From positions 1 through 51,024 of the forward strand of contig CAJFVX010000043.1 of the NCBI GenBank assembly GCA_904420585.1: DNA of 51,024 nucleotides, given 5' to 3'. The position numbers and the translations under genes are program-made. The notes beneath the pieces were generated by a model. It had not been told where the DNA came from and did not search any database. It saw only the letters and a program-made list of their open reading frames with translations. Below, piece by piece: positions 1 to 7,534 of this stretch. The stretch is from Candidatus Howiella intestinavium (GTDB lineage: Bacteria; Bacillota; Clostridia; Oscillospirales; Acutalibacteraceae). Numbering within the stretch: position 1 is the first letter of the stretch; each line of letters begins with the position of its first letter.

Positions 1-87
1 ATCCCGCTCCTGCGGGATTTGTAGGGGGGAATGTTAGAAGGGGGGGCTTGCCCCCTCTTCTACAGCTTGTCGACTTTGTCGACAAGC
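1..87 (+). repeat. Dispersed hairpin repeat, copy 1 (cut by window edge)
   Basis: Three successive inverted repeats: ATCCCGC/GCGGGAT at 1-18, a TAGAAG/CTTCTA stem with a GGGGGC/GCCCCC core at about 34-62, and CTTGTCGAC/GTCGACAAG at about 66-86. The whole arrangement recurs in reverse orientation at 15747-15836 with near identity, including the unpaired spacer GGGGGGAATG-type bases, so this is a repeat family and not two chance terminators. The left edge is probably truncated, since copy 2 has extra paired bases outside the first stem. No coding capacity. Confidence 0.85.
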
Positions 88-89
88 GC

Positions 90-128
90 AGCGGCGCCGG
101 AGCCATTCGCTCCGACGCCGCTTTTTTA
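90..128 (+). terminator. Intrinsic terminator of a gene left of the window
   Basis: A 14-base stem (90-103 with 109-122, one mismatch) is followed by TTTTTT on the + strand. The T-run direction serves a + strand gene ending before the window, convergent with fucO. Confidence 0.7.
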
Positions 129-143
129 TCTCCTATGCCGCTT

Positions 144-1301
144 TTATGCGCCAAAGGCCGTCTTGTAGACCTCCAGCACCAGCTCCTTGGTGCAGGGGCG
201 GGGGTTGCCGCCGGTGCAGACATCGGCCATAGCCGCATCGGCCAGGGCCGGCAGGTCTTCCTCCTTGACCCCGATTTCCTTAAGGGTCTGGGGGATGTTC
301 ACGTCCTTGGACAGCTGGCGGACGGCCTCGATGGCCGCCTTGCGGTATTCGGCCTGACTCATGTCGTCCACGCCGGCCACGCCCATCATCCGGGCGATTT
401 CCCGGAACTTCTCGCCGGTGTACGCCTGGTTGAACTCCATGACGTAGGGCAGCAGCACCGCGTTGGCCACGCCGTGGGGGGTGTCGTAGAAGGCGCTCAG
501 GGGATGGGCCATGCCGTGGACCACGCCCAGGCCCACGTTGGAGAAGGCCATGCCGGTGACATACTGGCCCAGGGCCATATCCTCCCGGCCCTTGGGGTCG
601 TTCTGCACCGCCAGGCGCAGGGAGCGGGCAATGAGCGCAATGGCCTTCAGGTTGAGGGTGTCGGCCAGCTCCCAGGCCCCCAGGGTGGTGTAGCCCTCGA
701 TGGCGTGGGTTAAGGCGTCCATGCCGGTGGCGGCCGTCAGCCCCGCCGGCATGCTGCTCATCATATCCGGATCCACCACGGCCACCACGGGGATGTCGTG
801 GGGGTCCACGCATACGAACTTGCGCCGCTTTTCCTCGTCGGTGATGACGTAGTTGATGGTGGTTTCGGCGGCCGTACCGGCGGTGGTGGCCACCGCGATA
901 ACCGGCACGCTCTTATTCTTGGTGGGGGCTACCCCCTCCAGGGAGACCACGTCGGCAAATTCGGGGTTGTTGATGATGATGCCGATGCCCTTGGCCGTAT
1001 CCTGGGGAGAACCGCCGCCGATGGCGATCATATAGTCGGCGCCGGCGGCCTTGAAGGCCTCCACGCCGGCTTTTACCACCGCCACGGTGGGGTTGGCCAC
1101 CACGCCGTCATAGATTTCATAGGGAAGGCCGGCGCCGTCCAGCAGGTCGGTCACCTTTTTGACCACCTGGAACCGGACCAAATCCGCGTCGGTAACCACC
1201 AACGCCTTTTTCAGACCGCGGGACTTTACCTCGGTGACGATTTCCGCAACAGCGCCCTTACCATGGTAGGATGTTTCATTGAGTATAAAACGATTTGCCA
1301 T
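144..1301 (-). CDS. fucO: Lactaldehyde reductase / iron-containing alcohol dehydrogenase (FucO-like)
   Basis: A 385-residue group III, metal-dependent alcohol dehydrogenase, the usual family length. FucO reduces L-lactaldehyde to 1,2-propanediol with NADH in fucose/rhamnose fermentation; related enzymes also act on other short aldehydes. The protein matches the E. coli FucO pattern as I recall it almost throughout: start MANRFILNET, cofactor loop AIGGGSPQD, TTAGTAAE, the long conserved ITDEEKRRKFVCVDPHDIP stretch, and the Fe ligands in GMDALTHAIEG, HGMAHPL and DTPHGVAN. The start at 1301 is preferred over an in-frame ATG at 1325 because AAGGAG lies 10 bases upstream and the family begins here. 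It stands alone, divergent from the Rnf operon, with no fucose or rhamnose genes in the window, so it may serve general NADH disposal. Family assignment is firm; the physiological substrate is inferred. Confidence 0.93.
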   Translation of the reverse strand: MANRFILNETSYHGKGAVAEIVTEVKSRGLKKALVVTDADLVRFQVVKKVTDLLDGAGLPYEIYDGVVANPTVAVVKAGVEAFKAAGADYMIAIGGGSPQDTAKGIGIIINNPEFADVVSLEGVAPTKNKSVPVIAVATTAGTAAETTINYVITDEEKRRKFVCVDPHDIPVVAVVDPDMMSSMPAGLTAATGMDALTHAIEGYTTLGAWELADTLNLKAIALIARSLRLAVQNDPKGREDMALGQYVTGMAFSNVGLGVVHGMAHPLSAFYDTPHGVANAVLLPYVMEFNQAYTGEKFREIARMMGVAGVDDMSQAEYRKAAIEAVRQLSKDVNIPQTLKEIGVKEEDLPALADAAMADVCTGGNPRPCTKELVLEVYKTAFGA

Positions 1302-1348
1302 ACAGTCATCGCTCCTTCGCTTCATTTGCCCTTTTGGGGCTTATATTT

Positions 1349-1377
1349 ATTGTATCTTCCAAAGGAAAAAATAGCAA
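1349..1377 (-). promoter_or_regulatory. Sigma-A-type promoter of fucO
   Basis: On the minus strand TTGCTA (1377-1372), a 17-base spacer and TACAAT (1354-1349) precede the fucO start by about 50 bases. Confidence 0.6.
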
Positions 1378-1459
1378 GTCCCCGGGGCCCCTCTTTTGCA
1401 GATTCTTTACAATTCCGATACACCGCCGGAAAAGTTGGCCGGCCGGGAAAGGGATTGGC

Positions 1460-1488
1460 TTGCAAAATTTACTAATTGCGGGTAAAAT
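1460..1488 (+). promoter_or_regulatory. Sigma-A-type promoter of the rnf operon
   Basis: TTGCAA at 1460-1465, a 17-base spacer, then TAAAAT at 1483-1488, leaving a 5' leader of about 100 bases before rnfC. It is divergent from the fucO promoter about 85 bases away. Confidence 0.6.
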
Positions 1489-1594
1489 AAGTACGATTGC
1501 GGCATGAATGCGGATTGGACGGCCCTGTATCCGTCCATCCTATCCCTATCCGGGAAAGGGCGGCCGCCCTTTTCCACATTTGGAGGAAAGGCCT

Positions 1595-2926
1595 ATGGAT
1601 AAATTAGACATGGTCATGCGGGCCATGCACGGCGGCGTAAAACCCGGACATTTTAAGAATACCGCCGGGGCGGAAACCGTCCAAATGCCCCCGCCCGAGA
1701 CCGTATGCATCCCCATGCAGCAGCACATCGGCGCCCCCTGCACCCCCCTGGTCAAAAAGGGCGACCCGGTATATCTGGGCCAGGTCATCGGCGACAGCGA
1801 CCAGCCGGTATCCGCCCCCGTCCACGCCAGCGTGTCCGGCCGGGTGACGGGGCTGGGCGAAGTCATGCTGCCCGGGGGCCAGCGGGTGCAGACGGTGCAT
1901 ATCGAGTCGGACGGCCTCATGACCCCCGACCCGACCCTGGCCCCGCCCCCGGCCGAGACGCCGGCCGACCTGGCAGAAGCCGCCCGGGCCTGCGGCCTGG
2001 TGGGTCTCGGCGGCGCGGGATTCCCCACCCATATCAAGCTGCAGGGCGCCGACCGCCCCCAGGTGGACACCCTTATCGTCAACGCCGCCGAGTGCGAGCC
2101 CTACATCACCGCCGACTGCCGGGAGTGTCTGGAAAACCCCGGGGACATTCTGGCGGGCGTCCTGCGGCTGCAGAAAATCCTGGGTTTTAAGCAGGTTATC
2201 ATCGCCGTGGAGGACAATAAGCCGGAAGCCGTAGTGGCCCTGCTGCAGGCTGCAAAGGAAGAGAAAGCCGGCCGTACCGTCCGGATACTAACCCCCAAAA
2301 CCCGCTACCCCCAGGGGGCCGAAAAGGTGCTCATCTATACGGCCACCGGCCGCAGGCTGCCCCCCGGCCGCCTGCCCGCCGACGTGGGCTGCCTGGTTAT
2401 GAACGTCACCTCGGTGGCCGTCCTGGAAAGGTATCTGCGCACCGGCATGCCCCTAACCTCCAGGCGGGTGACGGTGGACGGTTCGGCCGTGGCCCGGCCC
2501 ATGAACGTGGAAGTCCCCATCGGCACGTCGGTGGAGGACGTCATCCAGTTCTGCGGGGGATACAAATGCCCGCCCAGAAAGGTGCTCATGGGCGGCCCCA
2601 TGATGGGACTTGCCCTGGAAGACACATCCATCCCCGTCTTAAAGCAGAACAACGCCATACTGGCCTTCGGTGAAAAGGAGGCCAAGCTGCCCCAGCCCAC
2701 CCCCTGCATCCGCTGCGGCCGGTGCGTCAAGGCCTGCCCCATGTACCTGCGGCCGGCCGAGGTGGACAGGAGCCTCAAACTGGATAAGGCGGAAGTCCTT
2801 AAAAAGCTGGGGGCCGACGTCTGCATCGAATGCGGCAGCTGCGCCTACGTATGTCCGGCCAAGCGGCCTTTGGTACAGTCCATGCGGCTGGCCAAGGCCC
2901 GGCTGAAAAAGGAGGGGGGAAAATAA
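1595..2926 (+). CDS. rnfC: Ion-translocating oxidoreductase complex subunit RnfC
   Basis: Peripheral NADH-binding subunit (443 residues) of the Rnf complex, which transfers electrons between reduced ferredoxin and NAD+ and pumps Na+ or H+. The glycine-rich nucleotide/flavin motif GLGGAGFPTHIK is at residues 137-148 and the NAAECEPYITAD signature follows at 163-174. Two C-terminal 4Fe-4S motifs are seen: C371/C374/C377/C381 and C410/C413/C416/C420. The ATG at 1595 is chosen because GGAGGAAAG sits 4 bases upstream and the protein starts as known RnfC proteins do; the open frame extends further up to 1508 without a ribosome site. It is the first gene of a tightly packed C-D-G-E-A-B operon, the order known from acetogens and other clostridia. 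Confidence 0.97.
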   Translation: MDKLDMVMRAMHGGVKPGHFKNTAGAETVQMPPPETVCIPMQQHIGAPCTPLVKKGDPVYLGQVIGDSDQPVSAPVHASVSGRVTGLGEVMLPGGQRVQTVHIESDGLMTPDPTLAPPPAETPADLAEAARACGLVGLGGAGFPTHIKLQGADRPQVDTLIVNAAECEPYITADCRECLENPGDILAGVLRLQKILGFKQVIIAVEDNKPEAVVALLQAAKEEKAGRTVRILTPKTRYPQGAEKVLIYTATGRRLPPGRLPADVGCLVMNVTSVAVLERYLRTGMPLTSRRVTVDGSAVARPMNVEVPIGTSVEDVIQFCGGYKCPPRKVLMGGPMMGLALEDTSIPVLKQNNAILAFGEKEAKLPQPTPCIRCGRCVKACPMYLRPAEVDRSLKLDKAEVLKKLGADVCIECGSCAYVCPAKRPLVQSMRLAKARLKKEGGK

Positions 2927-2927
2927 A

Positions 2928-3890
2928 ATGGAAAACCAGTTGATTGTATGTCCGTCCCCCCACCTGCGGCATGAGGACACCACCCGGGGCATTATGCTGG
3001 ATGTGCTCATCGCCTTAGTCCCTGCCGCCCTGGCCGGCATCGTCCTCTTCGGGCCCCGGGCGGCGGCCGTGCTGGCCGTCAGCATCCTGTCGGCCCTTCT
3101 CAGCGAATGGATTTGCTGTAAAGTCCGCAAGCGGCCGAACACCCTGGGGGACCTGTCCGCCGCGGTCACCGGCCTGCTGCTAGGGCTGAACCTGCCGGTG
3201 GGGCTGCCCCTTTGGATGGCGGCCATCGGCAGCGCCGTGGCCATCGTCATCGTCAAGCAGATGTTCGGCGGGCTGGGGCATAACTTCGCCAATCCCGCCA
3301 TCACCGGGCGGATTGTGCTCATGGTCTCCTTCCCCACCGCCATGACCACCTGGGTTGCCCCCTTCTCCTGGATGAATCAAACCGACGCCGTAGCCACCGC
3401 CACCCCCTTAGCCGGGGGGGAGGCCACCCTCCGGGAGCTGTTTTTGGGCCTGCGGGGCGGCTGCATCGGCGAGGTCTGCGCCGCGGCCCTGCTGGTGGGC
3501 GGCGTCTATCTGCTGCTGCGGCGGGTCATCACCCCCACCGCCCCCCTGGCCTTTATCCTGACGGTGGGGGGCATGATGTGGATTTTTGGGGAGAACCCGC
3601 TCCACCAGATGCTGTCGGGGGGGCTGCTGCTGGGGGCCATCTTCATGGCCACCGACTATGTGACCACCCCCTCCGGCTGGAAGGGACAGCTGATCTTCGG
3701 CATCGGCTGCGGCCTTATCACCGCCCTTATCCGGCAGTTCGGCTCCATGCCCGAGGGCGTCTCCTACTCCATCCTGCTGATGAATATCCTGACGCCCTAT
3801 ATCAACCGCTTCACGGCTCCCCGGCCCTTCGGCACCCGCCGGGAGAAAAAGCAGAAGAAGGAAAAGGAGGCGGCTTCGGATGGAAAATAA
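2928..3890 (+). CDS. rnfD: Rnf complex membrane subunit RnfD
   Basis: Integral membrane flavoprotein subunit (320 residues) with about eight to ten hydrophobic segments. The stretch D153 to L161, ending ATATPL, aligns with the SGATPL site where FMN is esterified to threonine in RnfD/NqrB, which makes T159 the expected flavinylated residue; the preceding S-G of the classical motif is A-T here. Other family signatures are GLGHNFANPA (residues 115-124) and ATDYVTTP (241-248). The ATG lies one base after the rnfC stop, and the 3' end overlaps rnfG by 11 bases, so translation is probably coupled. The C-terminus is a lysine-rich cytoplasmic tail. Confidence 0.96.
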   Translation: MENQLIVCPSPHLRHEDTTRGIMLDVLIALVPAALAGIVLFGPRAAAVLAVSILSALLSEWICCKVRKRPNTLGDLSAAVTGLLLGLNLPVGLPLWMAAIGSAVAIVIVKQMFGGLGHNFANPAITGRIVLMVSFPTAMTTWVAPFSWMNQTDAVATATPLAGGEATLRELFLGLRGGCIGEVCAAALLVGGVYLLLRRVITPTAPLAFILTVGGMMWIFGENPLHQMLSGGLLLGAIFMATDYVTTPSGWKGQLIFGIGCGLITALIRQFGSMPEGVSYSILLMNILTPYINRFTAPRPFGTRREKKQKKEKEAASDGK

Positions 3891-4452
3891 AAAGAAATTC
3901 ACCCTCAAGGGCATCCTGACGCCCACTTTAACCCTCTGCATCATATGCGCCGTGGTCACCGCCGCCCTGGCGGGCACCAACGCCCTGACGGCCGACAGAA
4001 TCGCCCAGCTGGAGGCCGGCGAGCAGGATACCGCCATGCACCGCATTCTGGAAGCCGATGAATACGAGAAACGCACCGGCAATCTGGACGGCCAGGAAAT
4101 CTCCTACTATATCGCAAAATCCGGCGGCGAGACCATCGGCGCGGTCTATATCACAGCGGCCAGGGGCTACGGCGGGGACGTATCGGTCATGACCGCCGTG
4201 GAAGAAAACGGCGACATTGCGGCTGTGGAAATCCTCTCGGCCGACGACGAGACCCCGGGTCTGGGCCAGAACGCCGCCAATCCGGAATTCACCGGCCAGT
4301 TTGCCGGCAAAAGCGGACAGATTGAAGTGGTCAAGTCGGGGGCGGGGGAAAACCAAATCAACGCCCTGACCGGCGCCACCATCACATCCAGGGCCGTGGC
4401 CGACGCGGTGAACGACGCCCTGGAACTCTTTGAAAAGGAGGGGATTTCCTAA
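3880..4452 (+). CDS. rnfG: Rnf complex FMN-binding subunit RnfG
   Basis: A 190-residue subunit with one N-terminal membrane anchor (about residues 11-31) and an extracytoplasmic FMN-binding domain. The flavinylation motif TGAT occurs at residues 164-167 within NALTGATITSRAV, so T167 is the expected site for covalent FMN, attached by ApbE-type flavin transferase. No apbE gene is in this window. An ETPGLGQNA segment (124-132) is also typical of RnfG. The gene overlaps rnfD by 11 bases and shares one base with rnfE (TAATG). Confidence 0.96.
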   Translation: MENKKKFTLKGILTPTLTLCIICAVVTAALAGTNALTADRIAQLEAGEQDTAMHRILEADEYEKRTGNLDGQEISYYIAKSGGETIGAVYITAARGYGGDVSVMTAVEENGDIAAVEILSADDETPGLGQNAANPEFTGQFAGKSGQIEVVKSGAGENQINALTGATITSRAVADAVNDALELFEKEGIS

Positions 4453-5162
4453 TGGCGGGAAAGAAAAACTACGGCCAGATATTTACCAAAGGCCTGATTA
4501 AGGAAAACCCCGTCCTCCGGCTGGTGCTGGGCACCTGCCCCACCCTGGCCGTCACCACCGCCGCCATCAACGGCATCGGCATGGGGATTGCGGCCACGGT
4601 GGTGCTGGTGGGCTCCAACCTGGTCATCTCCCTGCTGCGCAAGGTCATTCCCGACCGGGTGCGCATCCCGGCCTATATCACCATCATCGCCGGCTTTGTG
4701 ACCATCGTGCAGATGCTGGTCAAGGCCTTCGCCCCGGCCATCGACGCGGCCCTGGGCATCTACCTGCCCCTGATTGTGGTCAACTGCATCATCCTGGCCC
4801 GGGCCGAGATGTTCGCCTCTAAAAACACCGTGCTGCCCTCTGTCCTGGACGGCTTGGGCATGGGCGCCGGCTTTACGGCCACGCTGGTGGTCATGGGGGC
4901 CATCCGGGAGCTTATCGGCGCCGGCACCCTCTTCTCCCTGCCGGTGACCTCGGCCTTTATGGACCCCATGCTGGTGGCCATCCTGCCGCCGGGCGGCTTC
5001 TTTGTCTTCGGGGTGCTGGTGGCCCTGGCCAATAAGCTGGCAAAACGCATGGGCAAAAAGCCGGTGGAGGCCACCGGATGCGCCGGCTGTCCCGCCGCAG
5101 GGGCCTGCAGCGGCCAGTCCTGCCCCTCGGGGCAGGCGGGAAAGGAGGGTGACGCCCAGTGA
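4452..5162 (+). CDS. rnfE: Rnf complex membrane subunit RnfE with Cys-rich tail
   Basis: A 236-residue polytopic subunit, homologous to RnfA. The two cysteines C29 (GTCP) and C112 (VNCI) match the conserved pair that, with the RnfA pair, holds an intramembrane iron-sulfur centre in the solved Rnf/NQR structures. After the last helix there is a short hydrophilic tail with C210, C213, C219 and C224 (CAGCPAAGACSGQSC). I do not know a role for this tail; four closely spaced cysteines could bind a metal or cluster. The gene overlaps rnfG by one base and rnfA by four. Confidence 0.96.
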   Translation: MAGKKNYGQIFTKGLIKENPVLRLVLGTCPTLAVTTAAINGIGMGIAATVVLVGSNLVISLLRKVIPDRVRIPAYITIIAGFVTIVQMLVKAFAPAIDAALGIYLPLIVVNCIILARAEMFASKNTVLPSVLDGLGMGAGFTATLVVMGAIRELIGAGTLFSLPVTSAFMDPMLVAILPPGGFFVFGVLVALANKLAKRMGKKPVEATGCAGCPAAGACSGQSCPSGQAGKEGDAQ

Positions 5163-5740
5163 GTACCTTTATCACCATCCTGCTGGCCGGCATCCTCACC
5201 GACAATATGGTGCTGTCCAAGTTCTTAGGCATCTGCCCCTTCCTGGGGGTTTCCAAAAAGACCGATACGGCCGTCAGCATGAGCCTGGCCGTCATCTTCG
5301 TCATGGTGCTGTCCACGGCCGTCACCTACCCCATCTACGCGTATCTGCTGGAACCCAACGGCCTTGCCTATTTGCAGACCATCGTCTTTATCCTGGTCAT
5401 CGCCGCCCTGGTCCAGCTGGTGGAAATCGTTCTCAAGCGGCTGGCACCGCCCCTCTATAAGGCCCTGGGCATCTACCTGCCCCTTATCACCACCAACTGC
5501 GCCGTTTTGGGCATCACCCTGCTGAACTTCACCAACGGGTACACCTACGGCGAATCCCTCGTCAACGCCCTGGGGGCCGGCCTGGGCTTTATGCTGGCCA
5601 TGATCCTCTTCTCGGGCGTGCGCAGCCGGCTGGAGGCGGCCGACATCCCCGAATCCCTCCAGGGTCTGCCCATCACCCTGATTGCCGCGGCCATTGTCTC
5701 CCTGTCCTTCTTAGGCTTCGCCGGCATCGTGCAGGCTTAA
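5159..5740 (+). CDS. rnfA: Rnf complex membrane subunit RnfA
   Basis: A 193-residue membrane subunit with six hydrophobic segments. C26 (LGICPFLG) and C114 (TTNCAVLG) are the conserved cluster-binding pair, mirrored in RnfE. The start codon is GTG at 5159, overlapping the rnfE stop (GTGA), with AAGGAGG about 10 bases upstream inside rnfE; no ATG fits. The protein length and termini match RnfA without gap. Confidence 0.96.
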   Translation: MSTFITILLAGILTDNMVLSKFLGICPFLGVSKKTDTAVSMSLAVIFVMVLSTAVTYPIYAYLLEPNGLAYLQTIVFILVIAALVQLVEIVLKRLAPPLYKALGIYLPLITTNCAVLGITLLNFTNGYTYGESLVNALGAGLGFMLAMILFSGVRSRLEAADIPESLQGLPITLIAAAIVSLSFLGFAGIVQA

Positions 5741-5763
5741 GGGCCGGAAGGAGGCTTGCTTTC

Positions 5764-6552
5764 ATGGAAATTTTACTGGCCATCGCCATTGTGGCTATCA
5801 TCGGCCTTATCGCCGGCCTGGGGCTGTCCACCGCTTCGGCCGCCCTGGAAGTCCCCGCCGACGAGACGGTGGAAAACCTGCGGGCGGCCCTGCCCGGGGC
5901 CAACTGCGGCGCCTGCGGCTTCTCGGGCTGTGACGGCTACGCCGCCGCCCTGGCGGCCGGAGAGGCCGAGCCCAACCGCTGCGCCCCCGGCGGGCCGTCT
6001 ACCGCCGCCGCCCTGGCCGAACTGCTGGGCGTGGACGCGGGGGAAATGGAGCAAAAGGCCGCCATGGTGCGCTGCGGGGGCAGCTGCGGCCATGTGCAGA
6101 TAAAATACGAATACCAGGGCCGGCCCTCCTGCGCGGCGGCGGCCGCCCACTTCGCCGGCCCCATCTCCTGCCCCTACGGCTGTTTGGGCTTCGGGGACTG
6201 CGCCGACGCCTGCGAATACGGCGCCATTGAGGTAAAGGACGGCCTGGCCCGGGTCAATCCCCTGCGCTGTACGGCCTGCGGCCGGTGCGTCAAGGCCTGC
6301 CCCAAGGGGCTTATCTCCCTGCTGCCCGTCAGCCTGGACGCGGTGGTGCGCTGCTCCAACAAGGATAAGGGCGGGCAGACCCGGAAGGACTGTACGGTGG
6401 GCTGTATCGGCTGTATGAAATGCACCAAGGTATGTCCCACCGGCGCCATCACCGTACAGGAAAACCTGGCCCGCATAGACCCGGACACCTGTATCGGCTG
6501 CGGCGCCTGCGCCGAAACCTGCCCGGTCCAATGTATCCAAATGCTGAATTAA
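5764..6552 (+). CDS. rnfB: Rnf complex ferredoxin-type subunit RnfB
   Basis: The electron-entry subunit (262 residues): an N-terminal membrane anchor (residues 3-28) and many iron-sulfur motifs. C48/C51/C56/C73 form the typical N-terminal RnfB cluster site (GANCGACGFSGC). Further ferredoxin-type sets are C136/C140/C146/C150, C169/C172/C175/C179, C214/C217/C220/C224 and C243/C246/C249/C253, so several 4Fe-4S clusters are expected. AAGGAGG is 9 bases before the ATG. It is the last gene of the operon, followed by the hairpin array and a terminator-like stem. Confidence 0.97.
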   Translation: MEILLAIAIVAIIGLIAGLGLSTASAALEVPADETVENLRAALPGANCGACGFSGCDGYAAALAAGEAEPNRCAPGGPSTAAALAELLGVDAGEMEQKAAMVRCGGSCGHVQIKYEYQGRPSCAAAAAHFAGPISCPYGCLGFGDCADACEYGAIEVKDGLARVNPLRCTACGRCVKACPKGLISLLPVSLDAVVRCSNKDKGGQTRKDCTVGCIGCMKCTKVCPTGAITVQENLARIDPDTCIGCGACAETCPVQCIQMLN

Positions 6553-6568
6553 AAGAAAAAGTTTTTGG

Positions 6569-6779
6569 CCGCTTTTTTTAAAAAGCGGTGGGGTCAAGGG
6601 GCAAAGCCCTTGTCGCCCGCCGCAGCGGGCGAAATCCCCATACTGCCCAAAGCGCAGGAGGGGCGCAAAACATCCCGGCGGGATGTTTTGCGGCGGGGAA
6701 CCCTCGCCGGGGGTTCCCCGATGCAGCGCTTTGCGCTGCATAACATGCATCATCGCAGGCCGCTCCTCCGGGGCGGCCT
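6569..6779. repeat. Array of seven consecutive hairpins
   Basis: This 290-base spacer between rnfB and the Rrf2 gene is almost wholly inverted repeats. Stems are at 6569-6588, 6595-6612, 6614-6631, 6665-6691 (13-base arms, one-base loop), 6694-6720 (10-base arms), 6721-6741 (9-base arms, TTT loop) and 6757-6779. The last, with TTTT after it, could terminate the rnf transcript. The first stems look like the mosaic hairpin spacers common in GC-rich clostridia (from memory, not searched). An open frame passes through but has no ribosome site. Confidence 0.8.
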
Positions 6780-6789
6780 TTTCTCCGCC

Positions 6790-6825
6790 TTGTATTCCTA
6801 CTATTCCTATGGTATTATAGGGATA
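6790..6825 (+). promoter_or_regulatory. Promoter and dyad operator of the Rrf2 gene
   Basis: TTGTAT (6790-6795), a 17-base spacer and TATTAT (6813-6818). A dyad TATTCCTA-N8-TAGGGATA at 6802-6825 covers the -10 box and resembles the dyads at the metY promoter, which suggests autoregulation. Confidence 0.55.
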
Positions 6826-6846
6826 TATAGAAAGGATGTGGGAAAT

Positions 6847-7266
6847 ATGATGGTTTCCACCAAAGGCCGGTACGCCCTGCGGATTATGCTGGATTTGGCC
6901 CAGCAGGATAGGGAGGCCTATGTCTCCCTGAAAGCCGTGGCCGACCGGCAGGACATCTCCATGAAATACCTGGAGGCCATTGTCTCCACCCTCCACAAGG
7001 CGGGGCTGGTGGAGAGCCGCCGGGGCAAGGAGGGGGGCTACCGCCTGCGCCGGCCGCCGGAAAACTACACCGCCGGCGAAATCCTGCAGCTGACCGAGGG
7101 CAGCCTGGCCCCGGTGGCCTGTATGGAGTGCGGGGCCGCCGCCTGCGGCCGGGCGGACATCTGCCTGACCCTCCCTTTATGGAAGGAGCTGGACAGCCGC
7201 ATCGACGGCTATCTGCAAAGCGTCACCCTGGCCGACCTGCTGGCCGGACGTGTGGGTTCCGCCTAA
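6847..7266 (+). CDS. Rrf2-family regulator, probable cysteine/iron-sulfur control (CymR/IscR-like)
   Basis: A 139-residue Rrf2 winged-helix regulator of normal family length. The N-terminal helix-turn-helix (VSTKGRYALRIMLDLA, then ISMKYLEAIVSTL) and the wing (GKEGGYRLRRPP) are typical. Four cysteines, C92, C95, C100 and C106, lie where IscR binds its 2Fe-2S cluster (three cysteines there), so cluster sensing is possible; CymR lacks such cysteines. Location immediately upstream of metY-cysK and matching dyads at both promoters suggest control of sulfur assimilation. Two adjacent ATGs (6847, 6850) are possible starts. Family certain; signal and targets inferred. Confidence 0.88.
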   Translation: MMVSTKGRYALRIMLDLAQQDREAYVSLKAVADRQDISMKYLEAIVSTLHKAGLVESRRGKEGGYRLRRPPENYTAGEILQLTEGSLAPVACMECGAAACGRADICLTLPLWKELDSRIDGYLQSVTLADLLAGRVGSA

Positions 7267-7335
7267 ACGGCCGCCCCATCCCCTGGAATTTCTGACAAAT
7301 CCTCCCAAAATCAGCCGGGCGGATATATATTTCCT

Positions 7336-7396
7336 TAAATCCTATTTACACAGTAGGATTTATGTGCTATTATATCCTATAATAAAGCTAGGAATA
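7336..7396 (+). promoter_or_regulatory. metY promoter with two N9-spaced dyads
   Basis: TTTACA (7345-7350), a 17-base spacer and TATTAT (7368-7373). A perfect dyad TAAATCCTA-N9-TAGGATTTA spans 7336-7362 over the -35 box. A second, imperfect dyad ATATCCTA-N9-TAGGAATA spans 7372-7396 over and just past the -10 box. Both share the TCCTA/TAGGA half-site seen at the Rrf2 promoter. Probable operators for the Rrf2 protein. Confidence 0.7.
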
Positions 7397-7411
7397 AAGG
7401 AGGCAGGCAGC

Positions 7412-7534
7412 ATGGGATTCCTTTTGCAGGAGCATCTGCGCCATAACTTCCGGCAGGGGCGAATGTGCCGGGCATTTTTCCAGCAGGCAGCGACAGATAA
7501 AGAGGAAAGGAAGGATTCCCATGCCAAAATTTGA
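7412..7534 (+). CDS. Small leader ORF overlapping the metY start
   Basis: A 40-codon frame beginning with ATG at 7412 behind a strong AAAGGAGG (spacing 8), and ending 14 bases inside metY. The predicted peptide starts [13 protein letters not shown] and holds an RMCRAFF segment with one cysteine; it is basic and not hydrophobic overall. It begins about 30 bases after the probable transcription start. The site is as good as any in the window, so it is probably translated. It may couple to metY or act as a cysteine-responsive leader peptide; either is inference. I recognise no family. Confidence 0.55.
   Translation: MGFLLQEHLRHNFRQGRMCRAFFQQAATDKEERKDSHAKI

Noticed and set aside
48-713. Long + strand open frame opposite fucO
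   Set aside because: It is the GC-rich antisense shadow of a certain gene, has no ribosome site, and its composition (Gly/His/Val/Gln) is typical of such shadows.
6565-6846. In-frame N-terminal extension of the Rrf2 protein
   Set aside because: It would translate through the hairpin array and the promoter; the conserved N-terminus and promoter place the start at 6847/6850.
5773-6996. 407-codon minus-strand open frame across rnfB and the hairpin array
   Set aside because: It opposes rnfB for most of its length, crosses hairpins and has no start context; it reflects codon bias only.
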